Notes: generated by a model not told the origin, from the sequence alone. 64,000 nucleotides of DNA from Pseudomonas sp. NFR16 (GCF_900108875.1 NZ_FNYJ01000003.1:145969-209968), one strand, 5' to 3'. Positions 1-8,086 are shown, numbered from the stretch's first letter. Translations and numbers: made by a program.

Positions 1-213
1 TTCCTGTCGGCGTTCTTCACGCTGGTCGGTACCCACGGTCTGCACGTGACCAGCGGTCTGATCTGGATGGCGATCATGATGTACCAGGTCAGCAAGAATG
101 GTCTGACTGCCACCAACCAGACCCGTCTGAGCATGCTCAGCCTGTTCTGGCACTTCCTGGACGTGGTCTGGATCTGCGTGTTCACCGTTGTCTATCTGAT
201 GGGGACCATTTAA
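1..213 (+). CDS. cyoC: Cytochrome bo3 ubiquinol oxidase subunit III, 3' end
   Basis: The window opens inside this gene; the last 70 codons are present and end in TAA directly before cyoD. The residues read as the last two transmembrane helices of a heme-copper oxidase subunit III, with the THGLHV motif near the start and a helix ending in VYLMGTI. Subunit III is an inner-membrane scaffold subunit of the quinol oxidase that reduces oxygen to water. Its stop codon abuts the cyoD ATG, so the two are translated from one message. The 5' part lies outside the window. Confidence 0.93.
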   Translation, partial: FLSAFFTLVGTHGLHVTSGLIWMAIMMYQVSKNGLTATNQTRLSMLSLFWHFLDVVWICVFTVVYLMGTI

Positions 214-546
214 ATGGCAAATTCACATCACTCCCATGACGATTCCAGCCACGGCAGCTTCAAGTCGTACATGGTCGGCTTCGTACTGTCGATCATCCTG
301 ACCGCGATTCCCTTCGGTCTGGTTATGTTCCCGACGGTATCGAAAGTTGCCACACTGTGGATCGTGCTGATCTTCGCGGTCGTGCAGGTTCTGGTTCACC
401 TGGTGTACTTCCTGCACCTGGACCGTTCGGTGGCACAGCGCAACAACGTGGTTGCATTCGCGTTCGCCACGCTGGTTATCGTTCTTCTGGTTGGCTTGAC
501 GGTATGGATCATGTTCAGCATCCACACCGCTATGATGGCGCACTGA
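214..546 (+). CDS. cyoD: Cytochrome bo3 ubiquinol oxidase subunit IV
   Basis: A 110-residue membrane protein with a His/Ser-rich N-terminus ([10 protein letters not shown]) and three hydrophobic segments at about residues 18-38, 46-68 and 80-103, the usual size and layout of CyoD. It is the small accessory subunit that helps assemble the heme o/CuB centre of the terminal quinol oxidase. The start codon follows the cyoC stop with no gap, and cyoE begins 10 bases after its stop, so it sits inside a cyoABCDE-type operon. Confidence 0.95.
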   Translation: MANSHHSHDDSSHGSFKSYMVGFVLSIILTAIPFGLVMFPTVSKVATLWIVLIFAVVQVLVHLVYFLHLDRSVAQRNNVVAFAFATLVIVLLVGLTVWIMFSIHTAMMAH

Positions 547-556
547 GGAAAACCTG

Positions 557-1447
557 ATGTCACTGAAGCACTTTATCCAAATCACCAAACCGGGGATCAT
601 TTTCGGTAACGTGCTTTCGGTGGCAGGTGGCTTTTTTCTGGCTTCCAAGGGACACATCGATTTCGGTCTGTTCCTGGTGGCGATGATCGGGACTTCGCTG
701 GTCGTGGCGTCTGGTTGCGTCTTCAACAACTGCATCGATCGTGATATCGATGTGAAGATGGAGCGCACCAAGAACCGCGTACTGGTTCAGGGCCTGATTT
801 CGTTGAAACTGGCCCTGGCGTTCGCCACGGTGTTGGGCGTTGCCGGTGTCGCTTTGCTGTACACCAAGGCCAACCCGCTGGCCGCGTGGTGCGCAGTGAT
901 CGGTTTTGTGATTTATGTCGGCTTCTACAGCCTGTACCTGAAACGCAAATCCGTTCACGGCACATTGGTGGGCAGCCTGTCGGGCGCGATGCCGCCGGTG
1001 ATCGGCTACGTTGCGGTCAGCAACAGCTTCGACCTGGCGGCACTGACGTTGCTGGTGATGTTCAGCCTGTGGCAAATGCCTCACTCGTACGCCATCGCGA
1101 TCTTCCGCTTCAACGACTACCTGGCTGCTTCGATTCCGGTTCTGCCGGTCAAGCGTGGCATCCGGGTCGCCAAGCGCCACATCCTGATCTACATCCTGGC
1201 TTTCCTGCTGGCTACCTTGATGCTGACCTTCGGCGGTTACGCCGGGCTCAACTATCTCGCAGTCGCGGCGGCCATGGGCATGTACTGGCTGTACATGGCG
1301 TGGACAGGCTACAAAGCCAAAGATGACTCCGTTTGGGCACGTAAGCTGTTCGTGTTCTCCATCTTCACCATCACCGCCTTGAGCGTGGCGATGTCGCTGG
1401 ACTTTCAGGTAACCAAAGAGCTGCTGGTCACATACGCAGCACCTTGA
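557..1447 (+). CDS. cyoE: Protoheme IX farnesyltransferase (heme O synthase)
   Basis: A 296-residue UbiA-superfamily prenyltransferase. It adds a farnesyl group to protoheme to make heme O for the bo3 oxidase encoded upstream. The polyprenyl/Mg-binding motif is visible around residues 58-71 ([15 protein letters not shown], with D61, D63 and D65), and about eight or nine hydrophobic helices follow. Length is normal for CyoE. It is the last gene of the cyo operon: a strong hairpin terminator begins 20 bases after the stop. Confidence 0.95.
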   Translation: MSLKHFIQITKPGIIFGNVLSVAGGFFLASKGHIDFGLFLVAMIGTSLVVASGCVFNNCIDRDIDVKMERTKNRVLVQGLISLKLALAFATVLGVAGVALLYTKANPLAAWCAVIGFVIYVGFYSLYLKRKSVHGTLVGSLSGAMPPVIGYVAVSNSFDLAALTLLVMFSLWQMPHSYAIAIFRFNDYLAASIPVLPVKRGIRVAKRHILIYILAFLLATLMLTFGGYAGLNYLAVAAAMGMYWLYMAWTGYKAKDDSVWARKLFVFSIFTITALSVAMSLDFQVTKELLVTYAAP

Positions 1448-1467
1448 TGCCCTGACTGAAACAACCG

Positions 1468-1503
1468 AAACCCCGTCGCTCGTAAGAGCTGCGGGGTTTT
1501 TTT
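1468..1503 (+). terminator. Terminator of the cyo operon
   Basis: AAACCCCG at 1468-1475 pairs with CGGGGTTT around 1492-1499, followed by a run of T to 1503. It lies 20 bases after cyoE and separates it from the convergent gene at 1580-2569. Confidence 0.85.
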
Positions 1504-1579
1504 ATGGGTCAGCGCTCACCCTTGAGCCGGGCGGCCCAGGCCTTTGATTCTGCCGTGCCTGCACCCCCCGATTCGCGCG

Positions 1580-2569
1580 TTACCCCGCGACGGCAGCGGT
1601 TTGCGGATCGGTCGGCTCCTTCGCAGGCCCCAGCACGATCGCCAGATGACGCAGGTCCTCGATGTGCACGCTGACGCTCTTCCCGGATGGGCTAAGCGCA
1701 AGGGTCCCCAGCGCGAAGACCGTGAAAAACCGGACCTCATCGGCATGACTCAACAGCTCGCTGATGTAGCGACTCGATCGATACGCCTGCATCTGCGCGG
1801 GCGAAACGTAGAGTGTCACCAACTTGCCTTGTAGCCGATCGAAGAACTTGAACTTGAACCCGGTGCCGTAGCGCTCCACCAGGCCGCCGCCATACAGAAC
1901 ACGGCGCTCCTCGCCGGGCTGGGCGAATTTGATATGACGAAAATACGATCTCAGCGACACCTCGCCCTGACCCGGAACGCGCAACGTCAGCAGCGCGAAC
2001 TCTTCCTTGCTCAGTTGCGCCTGTGCCTGACGGAAGCTGTCCACCAGTCGCTCGAGGTTATTGGTGCGGGTTGGAGTGGTCTTGGTGGTTCTTGGCGCGT
2101 CAGACGCAACCGCTGAAGGCGTCAGTGGTTCTGACACAGGCGTGTCGGACTTTATCGGAACCGGCGCCGCTTTGGCGCTTTCCTTGAGCGCTGGGTCGAA
2201 CACATCAATGTAATCGTCGAGCTTGCGCTTGACCTTGCGCAACGCGCTCTGCGCTTCGGTCTCGGCTGGATCCGGCTGATCATCGGGCGACTGAGCGTCA
2301 TCGACCCATTCGCAATCGGCGTGGTGCTCGTAGTTCGGGTTGGCGCGAAAATGCGCGGCGACGAACGTTGGGTGCTCCTGCGGCTTTACGTCATAGCGAA
2401 CGCCGGTGATCTTCACGCCCAGCGCGCGACACGCTTCGCTTGAGCACAGAAAGCTGAAACGCGCGCGAGGCGGCTCCTGGGAGAAGAATTCCCGTCGCGC
2501 TGCCACGATCGAGACTTCTTGCTGCAGCTCTACACAGAATGCGCGGGTGATCGTCTTGCTGGTTTTCAT
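1580..2569 (-). CDS. Hypothetical protein with putative N-terminal metal-binding motif
   Basis: A 329-residue soluble protein that I do not recognise. The N-terminal 90 residues carry a Cys/His set (C12, C42, C47, H66, H73, H82, H83, C86) spaced like a zinc site, loosely recalling the N-terminal zinc region of CoiA-type proteins. Residues about 90-170 are a low-complexity Ala/Pro/Thr/Ser linker. The C-terminal 150 residues look folded, with alternating hydrophobic strands and a conserved-looking LVERYGTGFKFKFFDRL segment. No signal peptide or membrane helix is evident. AAGGA lies 11 bases before the ATG. It is transcribed alone and converges on cyoE. Confidence 0.6.
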   Translation of the reverse strand: MKTSKTITRAFCVELQQEVSIVAARREFFSQEPPRARFSFLCSSEACRALGVKITGVRYDVKPQEHPTFVAAHFRANPNYEHHADCEWVDDAQSPDDQPDPAETEAQSALRKVKRKLDDYIDVFDPALKESAKAAPVPIKSDTPVSEPLTPSAVASDAPRTTKTTPTRTNNLERLVDSFRQAQAQLSKEEFALLTLRVPGQGEVSLRSYFRHIKFAQPGEERRVLYGGGLVERYGTGFKFKFFDRLQGKLVTLYVSPAQMQAYRSSRYISELLSHADEVRFFTVFALGTLALSPSGKSVSVHIEDLRHLAIVLGPAKEPTDPQTAAVAG

Positions 2570-2651
2570 AGAGCGGCCGAATCCTTGCCGAAGTCATGCC
2601 GCTCATGATGCGCAATAGCCAGTGTGTGGGCAATTGTTTCGGCGGGTGCCG

Positions 2652-3242
2652 TCAGGGCTGATGGCGTTTCGCGCGTTTAGCTTTAGCTCTGAAATGTCGG
2701 TAAGTCGCAATGGCCGCCGCAAGCACCACAACGCCGATGAAGATGGGAAGGCGATAGGGTTTGAGATTGCCGAGCAAATCCTCCAGAAATTCGCCTGCCC
2801 AGTATCCGGCGGTGACGAACAGCACAGCCCAAACGGCCGCGCCCAGCAGATTGATGATCGAAAAGCGCACCGGTGAGAGGCGGCTGGCGCCGATCACCAG
2901 AGGACCGATCAGGCGCATGCCGTAAAGAAATCGCACAGAGAAGATGGACGCCGTCGGATAGCGCTCGATGAGCCCGGAGACCCGGTCGATGGTGGCTTGC
3001 TGACGGTGCAGGCGCGGCATCAGGCGCGGGCCGAAGTAGCGTCCCGTCCAAAACAGGATCTGATCGCCGATCATCCCGCCCAACGTGGCCCAGACCATGA
3101 CCTGCGGCCACTGCAAGACATGTTGATGAGCGGCCAGTCCGCCGAGGATCAGGATCGTCTCGCCTTCGAGCAGGCAACCGATGAAAACTGCCCAGTAGCC
3201 ATAATTGGCGAGCAGGTAATTGATGTCGATGTGTTCGAACAT
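2652..3242 (-). CDS. DedA-family membrane protein
   Basis: A 196-residue protein with the DedA (SNARE-associated/VTT) layout: an N-terminal re-entrant region containing GCLLEGETILILGG at about residues 22-35, a central GxxxGD segment (GGMIGDQILFWTGRYFG), a FSVRFLYGMRLIGPLVIGASR motif and two C-terminal hydrophobic helices ending in a basic tail. The family maintains membrane homeostasis, and some members flip polyprenyl-phosphate or phospholipid; the substrate cannot be read from the sequence. It lies 82 bases after the start of the unknown gene at 1580-2569, and the two are on the same strand. Confidence 0.85.
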   Translation of the reverse strand: MFEHIDINYLLANYGYWAVFIGCLLEGETILILGGLAAHQHVLQWPQVMVWATLGGMIGDQILFWTGRYFGPRLMPRLHRQQATIDRVSGLIERYPTASIFSVRFLYGMRLIGPLVIGASRLSPVRFSIINLLGAAVWAVLFVTAGYWAGEFLEDLLGNLKPYRLPIFIGVVVLAAAIATYRHFRAKAKRAKRHQP

Positions 3243-3380
3243 GGAGTGGCGGTGGCCTTCGGAAGGATAAAAACCGCAGGAGCATCCGGCGGCGTGTTTG
3301 CCTGTTGCGGCAGTGTCGCACGCCTTTCGACCCGAGCCGTCGGTTAACAGTTCTGTCCGCGTGTTGCGAACCTTCCGACG

Positions 3381-4043
3381 TTATGCGCTGTATTGCGCCT
3401 CCAGCGCCGCGAGGTCTTTCTCGATAACTTTCATAAGCATTTCCCACTCACTCTGAGTGCGTTTCAATGCTTCGCCTTCCCGAGAATAGAGAAAATCGAT
3501 GATGTTGGCTGTTTCCTTCGCTTTGGTGGTAGGCCGGAAGGCGTCCATGCTCAGCACCCGGGCCAGCATGTCCAGCTCAGTGGCATGGTTGACCCATTGC
3601 CAGTCGTCCTTGATTACGACTTTGTCGATCAGGATGCACTGCTTCTTGAAGCTGCGCAGGCTCGCCCCGAACGGACTGGCTGCCAGCAGCGAGGTGATCC
3701 GTGCGCCCTCGCTGTTGGCTTTTTCCACGGCGTTGGGGCCAAAAAACCATTCGTTGAAACTCAGCTCAATCTCGCGAAAGGCCACATTGGCTTCCCAGAT
3801 AATGCTCAGCGCCTTGTTGTGGATGATTTCGTTTTTCCACGCTCGATACGCCTTGAACGCCAGCCCGACCAGGCCGATGGCCGCCAGCGCCTGAACCAGA
3901 GAGGAACATGAGTTGATGACATTGAATGCCGCAGCGGAACCTGAGTCGCCGGCGCCGGAGTAGGACTCGTAGAAGACCGCGCCGGTCATCGCCGCGAGAG
4001 CGAAAAGGGCGCAATAGAAACCGAACGCATAGGGATCTTTCAT
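3381..4043 (-). CDS. Hypothetical membrane-anchored protein
   Basis: About 220 residues, not recognised. The chosen start (MKDPYAFGFYCALF) gives two N-terminal transmembrane helices at about residues 7-26 and 42-65, followed by a cytoplasmic, mostly helical domain rich in Trp and charged residues (WKNEIIHNKALSIIWEAN, then NEWFFGPN). The open frame extends upstream to 4196 but that part is Arg-rich and not protein-like, so I prefer the internal ATG although no strong ribosome binding site is visible. The domain plan resembles small membrane proteins of unknown function. No operon partner is apparent. Confidence 0.55.
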   Translation of the reverse strand: MKDPYAFGFYCALFALAAMTGAVFYESYSGAGDSGSAAAFNVINSCSSLVQALAAIGLVGLAFKAYRAWKNEIIHNKALSIIWEANVAFREIELSFNEWFFGPNAVEKANSEGARITSLLAASPFGASLRSFKKQCILIDKVVIKDDWQWVNHATELDMLARVLSMDAFRPTTKAKETANIIDFLYSREGEALKRTQSEWEMLMKVIEKDLAALEAQYSA

Positions 4044-4195
4044 TGTTGTTTTTATCCGATCAGCGAGGTTGAGCGTACAGCCGGGTCGCTTTGGATCAGT
4101 CAATGTTAAGGCTAGTTGAAAATCGCGGCTGCGGTGCTCGGAAGCGCTATAAAAGCGCTCACACAGGTAGCCGATGGCGAGCCGCCGCAGAGGCA

Positions 4196-5101
4196 TCAGG
4201 GGAACAGCTTTTGATCCGAAAAGCTTGCGAGCAGATGGTCGTAAACCAGCCTGACCCTGGGCGGCACCGGTCCGGACTGCGTGCGGTAGATGATCAGATC
4301 CATGGGCGCGGGGGCCAGTTGTTGCAGAACCTCGACCAACAGACCGTTGGCTAAATGTTGCTCGGCGAGATAATGAGGCACCTGAGCGAATGCGAGTCCC
4401 GACAGAACGAATTCCAGCTCCGTTTCCGGATCGTCGCAGCTAAACGCCGGGGAGGGCGGCGAATACATGCGGCCCTCCGAAAACATCCAGGGCCAGGGCC
4501 TGCCGTTGTTACGGTCAATCAGCGTCGACAGTGGCAACTCCTTCAGATCGTCGAGGGTGGTCGGCAAGCTGGTCGCTCTGATCAATGCTGGCGCAGCGAC
4601 GACCTTCAGCGGCACCTGCCCGATAGCGCGCGCGATGTAGCGCCTGTCTCGCACGGCACCGATGCGTATGCCGATATCAATGCGTGAGGCAACGGCGTCG
4701 GTCAATTGATCATCCAGACTCAGCTCAATCCGCAATCCTGAATTCAGCTCCATCAGCGGCTTCAGATAGCGTGCAAGGTAGAGCTTGCCGATCGAGTGCG
4801 GCGCAGTGATCCCGACGCGTCCGCTGACGCTGGTCGGCTGCAGGCGCGTGTTAGATACGAACAACTGATCGAACTGATTCAACGTGTCCCGCGCCCGTTG
4901 GGCGATCTCAGCTCCAAACGCTGTGACGTGCGCCTGCCGAGTGCTGCGGTGAAACAATGGCTCGGCGAAAGAGCGCTCGAGCTCCTTGATGGCTCGGGTG
5001 ATTTTTTGCGGCGATGTCCCCAGGCGATTGGCTGCCTCGCGAAAAGTGGGTGATTCCACAGCGACGACGAAGATACGCAGCATTTCGAGGCGGTTGAGCA
5101 T
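4196..5101 (-). CDS. LysR-family transcriptional regulator
   Basis: A LysR-type regulator of 301 residues from the start MLNRLEMLRIFVVAVES. This start is chosen because TGAGGA lies 7-8 bases upstream; the open frame reaches 5179. The N-terminal winged helix (FREAANRLGTSPQKITRAIKELE) is followed by a periplasmic-binding-protein-like effector domain (VGITAPHSIGKLYLARYLKPL). It is of the CrgA/DsdC-like subgroup that often controls a divergent oxidoreductase. It is transcribed away from the SDR gene at 5223, with a 121-base shared promoter that carries a 12-base inverted repeat. Confidence 0.88.
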   Translation of the reverse strand: MLNRLEMLRIFVVAVESPTFREAANRLGTSPQKITRAIKELERSFAEPLFHRSTRQAHVTAFGAEIAQRARDTLNQFDQLFVSNTRLQPTSVSGRVGITAPHSIGKLYLARYLKPLMELNSGLRIELSLDDQLTDAVASRIDIGIRIGAVRDRRYIARAIGQVPLKVVAAPALIRATSLPTTLDDLKELPLSTLIDRNNGRPWPWMFSEGRMYSPPSPAFSCDDPETELEFVLSGLAFAQVPHYLAEQHLANGLLVEVLQQLAPAPMDLIIYRTQSGPVPPRVRLVYDHLLASFSDQKLFP

Positions 5102-5117
5102 GACGGTCCTCAAGTTC

Positions 5118-5158
5118 CAGAAAATGGAATTCTCAAATCCTAACTCTTCCATTTTCTG
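5118..5158. promoter_or_regulatory. Inverted repeat in the LysR/SDR divergent promoter
   Basis: CAGAAAATGGAA at 5118-5129 is repeated exactly in inverted orientation as TTCCATTTTCTG at 5147-5158, a 12-base perfect dyad with 17 bases between the arms. It lies between the divergently transcribed LysR regulator and the SDR gene. The size and position suit a LysR operator or activation site; binding by this regulator is inferred. Confidence 0.65.
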
Positions 5159-5222
5159 AAGCGAAGTTTGATCGCACACTCGCTCTCAACAACTTCCCGA
5201 ATCAATCTGCAGGAGACTGATC

Positions 5223-5966
5223 ATGAGCAAAGGCATTCAAGGCAAAGTCGTCGTCATCACCGGCGCAAGCAGCGGCCTCGGAGAGGCGACCGCGCGCCAT
5301 CTGGCAAACCTCGGCGCTAAAGTCGTACTGGGTGCGCGTCGTCAGGAGCGTATGGACGTCATCGTTGAGGAGATTAAGGCCACAGGTGGTCAGGCTTCTG
5401 CCTACACGGTGGACGTTACCCGTCGCGAAGACTTATCGGCTCTGGTCGACAACGCCGTCAGAGATTTCGGCCGCATCGACGTCATCGTCAACAACGCAGG
5501 TTTCATGGCGATCTCTCCCATCGCCGAGCTGCGCGTCGACGAGTGGGACCGCATGATCGACATCAACGTGAAAGGGGTGCTTTACGGTGTCGCCGCCGCG
5601 TTGCCTAAGTTCGAAGCACAAGGTTCCGGCCATTTCATCAACATCTCGTCGGTGGCAGGCATCAAGGTCTTCAGCCCGGGCGGTTCGGTTTACAGCGGCA
5701 CTAAGTTCGCCGTGCGCGCGATCTCCGACGGCCTGCGCCATGAAGTCGGCGCAAAGATCCGCACCACCACCATCGAGCCTGGCGCAGTGGATTCCGAGTT
5801 GAAACTGGGCAGCGGCCACCAGCCAAGCGCTGATGCCGTGAACGAGTTCTACAAGCAAGCGATCCCGGCCGATTCCGTCGCCCGCGCCATCGCCTTCGCC
5901 ATCGAACAGCCAGGCGATGTCGACATCAACGAAATTGTTCTGCGGCCTACTGCGCAGGACTTCTGA
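5223..5966 (+). CDS. SDR-family oxidoreductase
   Basis: A 247-residue classical short-chain dehydrogenase. The Rossmann glycine motif TGASSGLG is at residues 13-20, NNAG at 90-93, the catalytic Ser in ISSVAG at 142-143, and Tyr157-x3-Lys161 (YSGTK). The GARR sequence after the second strand (A38-R39-R40) suggests NADP(H) preference. The substrate is unknown. GGAGA lies 8 bases before the ATG. It is read away from the LysR gene upstream, its probable regulator, and stands alone: a strong hairpin follows 10 bases after the stop. Confidence 0.9.
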   Translation: MSKGIQGKVVVITGASSGLGEATARHLANLGAKVVLGARRQERMDVIVEEIKATGGQASAYTVDVTRREDLSALVDNAVRDFGRIDVIVNNAGFMAISPIAELRVDEWDRMIDINVKGVLYGVAAALPKFEAQGSGHFINISSVAGIKVFSPGGSVYSGTKFAVRAISDGLRHEVGAKIRTTTIEPGAVDSELKLGSGHQPSADAVNEFYKQAIPADSVARAIAFAIEQPGDVDINEIVLRPTAQDF

Positions 5967-5976
5967 TGCGCTGAGT

Positions 5977-6011
5977 TGTGTTGCTGCAGGCTTAAAACCT
6001 GCAGCAACACA
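5977..6011. repeat. Perfect 14-base hairpin after the SDR gene
   Basis: TGTGTTGCTGCAGG (5977-5990) and CCTGCAGCAACACA (5998-6011) form a perfect stem around a 7-base AT-rich loop. No T run follows on either side, so it may be a factor-assisted terminator or a REP-like palindrome rather than a classic intrinsic terminator. Confidence 0.7.
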
Positions 6012-6202
6012 TTCGCAATTTAGGACGATCACGTTGTTAATAACTGTTCGCGCTTTCTGTGGGAACGAATATATTCGCGGTGGGCATGGCTGTTATTAAA
6101 ACTCACATTTCAACGCTTTCTTATAAATACGCTTCTGAGACTGCATAGTCTTCCGGGCTGTGGCTCCTTTCTTCTGCAGAATGCGACGGCTAAGTCCTGC
6201 TC

Positions 6203-6418
6203 TCAAAGTGCAGGGAAGCGACGGCACGGATCGTCATTCGGTGCAGAGCCTGTAGTCCAGTAGTTTCCTTGCCTGTAAGCAATTTCCAAATTTCTCCGTT
6301 CGGCTTGTTCATCCAAAACGCCCACGCTAGTTTTCGCTTCCTCGAAAATTAATCTCGATACGTTGATTTTCCTGGAGTTGGGCTGCGTAGCACCGCGATC
6401 CAGGCTCTCAATGTCCAT
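6203..6418 (-). CDS. Possible small ORF, unsupported
   Basis: A 71-codon frame (MDIESLDRGATQPNSRK at its start) in the AT-richer region between the SDR and toxin genes. The composition is protein-like but I recognise no family, and only a weak AGG lies upstream of the ATG. It could be a remnant of an earlier toxin or immunity gene or chance. Confidence 0.2.
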   Translation of the reverse strand: MDIESLDRGATQPNSRKINVSRLIFEEAKTSVGVLDEQAERRNLEIAYRQGNYWTTGSAPNDDPCRRFPAL

Positions 6419-6460
6419 TACCTACGGATTTAAAACCCGGTCTTCATAAGGAAATGACCT

Positions 6461-7306
6461 TTGCCCGATCAGGACGAGTTTCGCGTCACGCTTAGCCTTG
6501 CCCAAATGGCCGCGATTCTGGAGAACGAATCCCTCACGCCCTACGAGATTTTCTCGAGCCGAGTCGTTGGCAGCCTGCGCTTAGTGGGGGGAATCATAGA
6601 GCTCGGCGGCGCCGGCGTGCTATGCGCAGTCCCGGAACCCACAATGATCACCAAAGTGGGATGCGTTGCCATGGGGCTGCACGCCGCCGACCAAATGGCG
6701 GCCGGCGCGCACCAACTGGTGACCGCCAGGGAAACCGATTCGTATGCGTTCAAGGCGGGCATGACGGCCGCCGAAGTCATGGGTGCATCCCGCGCCAGCG
6801 GTCAAGTCGTCGGGCTCGCGGCTGAGTTCGCGGTCCCGCTTTCGACAGCTTCGCTCTATAACGCGTTCAGGGTCTCGTCGGTTCGGGCGGGGAGGATGAC
6901 GGTTGTCGTGAGCGAGAGATTTCCTAATGCACCGAAAAACGGTCCTGGTGGACACACATTGCAATTCCATGTGGGGAAAGCCTTAGATGAACTGCAAAAA
7001 CGATTAAAGCGCAAGAAATCGGCTGACGTTATGTCGACTTTTGCCAGCATAGAAATGGCAGAATGGGCAGTGAGCCAGGTGCTAAAGTCAAATAAGAGCA
7101 AGATATTGCTCTATTCCAAAGCCAAAGTATTACGGGTGAACAATAGGGTAGTACTGACAATGGATGTTGGAAAGAATATTGGATGGGGCATTGCACGCGC
7201 AGCCCCTGATTCTCCGCGAGACATGAGCAAGGTCTGCGTGGTTGTAGACTTTACAGAATATAACTTTATGCCCGCTTATATAGTCACTGCGTATCCAGTT
7301 CTCTGA
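6461..7306 (+). CDS. RNase A-fold toxin (CdiA-CT RNase A-like domain), stand-alone
   Basis: 281 residues from a TTG start chosen because AAGGA lies 8 bases upstream and no in-frame ATG is near. Residues about 1-150 are an Ala/Gly-rich helical carrier with hydrophobic stretches (LRLVGGIIELGGAGVL). Residues about 160-281 match the bacterial CdiA-CT RNase A domain: GGHTLQFHVGK (H165, H170), ASTF-like STF at 192-194, and the terminal VTAYP (T276, Y278). H170-R181 and T276-Y278 keep the spacing I recall for the catalytic residues of the Yersinia kristensenii CDI toxin. It should cleave RNA in competing cells. No CdiA filament, PAAR or VgrG is present, so delivery (type VI?) is inferred. A probable immunity gene follows 72 bases later. 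Confidence 0.8.
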   Translation: MPDQDEFRVTLSLAQMAAILENESLTPYEIFSSRVVGSLRLVGGIIELGGAGVLCAVPEPTMITKVGCVAMGLHAADQMAAGAHQLVTARETDSYAFKAGMTAAEVMGASRASGQVVGLAAEFAVPLSTASLYNAFRVSSVRAGRMTVVVSERFPNAPKNGPGGHTLQFHVGKALDELQKRLKRKKSADVMSTFASIEMAEWAVSQVLKSNKSKILLYSKAKVLRVNNRVVLTMDVGKNIGWGIARAAPDSPRDMSKVCVVVDFTEYNFMPAYIVTAYPVL

Positions 7307-7381
7307 CGTCGTGGTTCACAGCAGTGTCAGTTTTTAAAGGCCGTTTGCGGTTCAGGCTCCAGCACCTCTGTAGGAACAATG

Positions 7382-7774
7382 ATGCGTAGCTATCGTCAGC
7401 TGTTTAGTTTTATGTGTGATCTCGGCGACGGGATACAGGATCATCTTCCTGAAGAGATGCGTACTGAGCAGCTCGGGCTTGAGGAAATCGTAGGCCTGTG
7501 GGTGGACAATAAATCTTATCTGGAAATCAGGTCGCTCAAAAAAGACATGGCTGCGTATGTGAAAAAGTGCGAAGAAATGGATTACTCGCTGGATGCAATT
7601 TTTCCCTACGATGATTTCTTGCTCTTCGTCCCGGAAAGATTTGGCTGCGATGAGTCGGTGTTGTTCTCTCAAGTCTTGCCGATGATCGAACAAAGAGAGG
7701 CGGAGACGAACAGGTCTTTGCCGACCGACGTGATTAAGTGGTTCAAATCGATCTACGCTAGGCCAATACCCTAA
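7382..7774 (+). CDS. Probable immunity protein for the RNase A-like toxin
   Basis: 130 residues, acidic, without signal peptide. Two ATG codons are adjacent (7379 and 7382); AGGA ends 6 bases before the second, so I use it. The protein is rich in aromatic and acidic residues (LEEIVGLWVDNKSYLEI, YSLDAIFPYDDFLLFVPE), as expected of a tight-binding inhibitor of a basic nuclease, and its size fits CdiI-type immunity proteins. The immunity role is inferred from its place directly after the toxin and from the shared lower GC content. It is the last gene before the tRNA-Leu terminator. Confidence 0.65.
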   Translation: MRSYRQLFSFMCDLGDGIQDHLPEEMRTEQLGLEEIVGLWVDNKSYLEIRSLKKDMAAYVKKCEEMDYSLDAIFPYDDFLLFVPERFGCDESVLFSQVLPMIEQREAETNRSLPTDVIKWFKSIYARPIP

Positions 7775-7822
7775 ATGTCACTTTGCATGTCGTGACGCTC
7801 GGCGGGGTCAAATCACGCCCAC

Positions 7823-7856
7823 AAAAAAACCGGCTCAAATCTGGCCGGTTTTTTTT
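7823..7856 (-). terminator. Bidirectional terminator between immunity gene and tRNA-Leu
   Basis: AAAAAAACCGG (7823-7833) pairs with CCGGTTTTTTT (from 7845) around an 11-base loop. It has T runs on both strands, so it can end the tRNA transcript on the minus strand and the toxin/immunity transcript on the plus strand. Confidence 0.85.
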
Positions 7857-7893
7857 GCTTCAAGCTACGTAACCGCTTGAAGGTGCTGCTGTT

Positions 7894-7978
7894 TGGTGCC
7901 CCGAGGGAGACTCGAACTCCCACTCCTTTCGAAAACGGATTTTGAATCCGCCGCGTCTACCAATTCCGCCATCAGGGC
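7894..7978 (-). tRNA. tRNA-Leu (anticodon CAA)
   Basis: Read on the minus strand, an 85-base tRNA with encoded CCA. The acceptor stem pairs GCCCTGA with its complement near the 3' end, the D-loop has GGTAGACGC, the anticodon arm is CGGATTCAAAATCCG giving anticodon CAA, there is a long class II variable arm typical of leucine tRNAs, and the T-loop reads GTTCGAGTC. Its 3' end points toward the toxin/immunity region, the usual side for insertion of mobile DNA at tRNA genes. No attachment-site repeat was found by eye. Confidence 0.95.
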
Positions 7979-8086
7979 TCAATGGCGGCGAAGTATAGAG
8001 ACGAGCCTACCGTTGGTCAATCATGTTTCATGGTCAATTTTCAGGTTTTCCGCTAAACTTCCCGGCCCTGCTAGACGAACCCCATC

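Larger units (their letters stand above)
5967..6460. other. Intergenic stretch before the toxin gene
   Basis: No convincing gene is seen in these 494 bases. The first 45 bases hold a perfect 14-base hairpin. From about 6030 the sequence is visibly richer in A and T than the flanks. A 71-codon open frame on the minus strand (6203-6418) is possible but has a poor ribosome binding site and no recognised similarity. The end of the stretch carries AAGGA, the ribosome binding site for the toxin gene. Confidence 0.5.

Noticed and set aside
6454..6456. An ATG just before the toxin start
   Set aside because: It is in another frame and meets a stop after 13 codons; the TTG at 6461 is in frame and well spaced from AAGGA.
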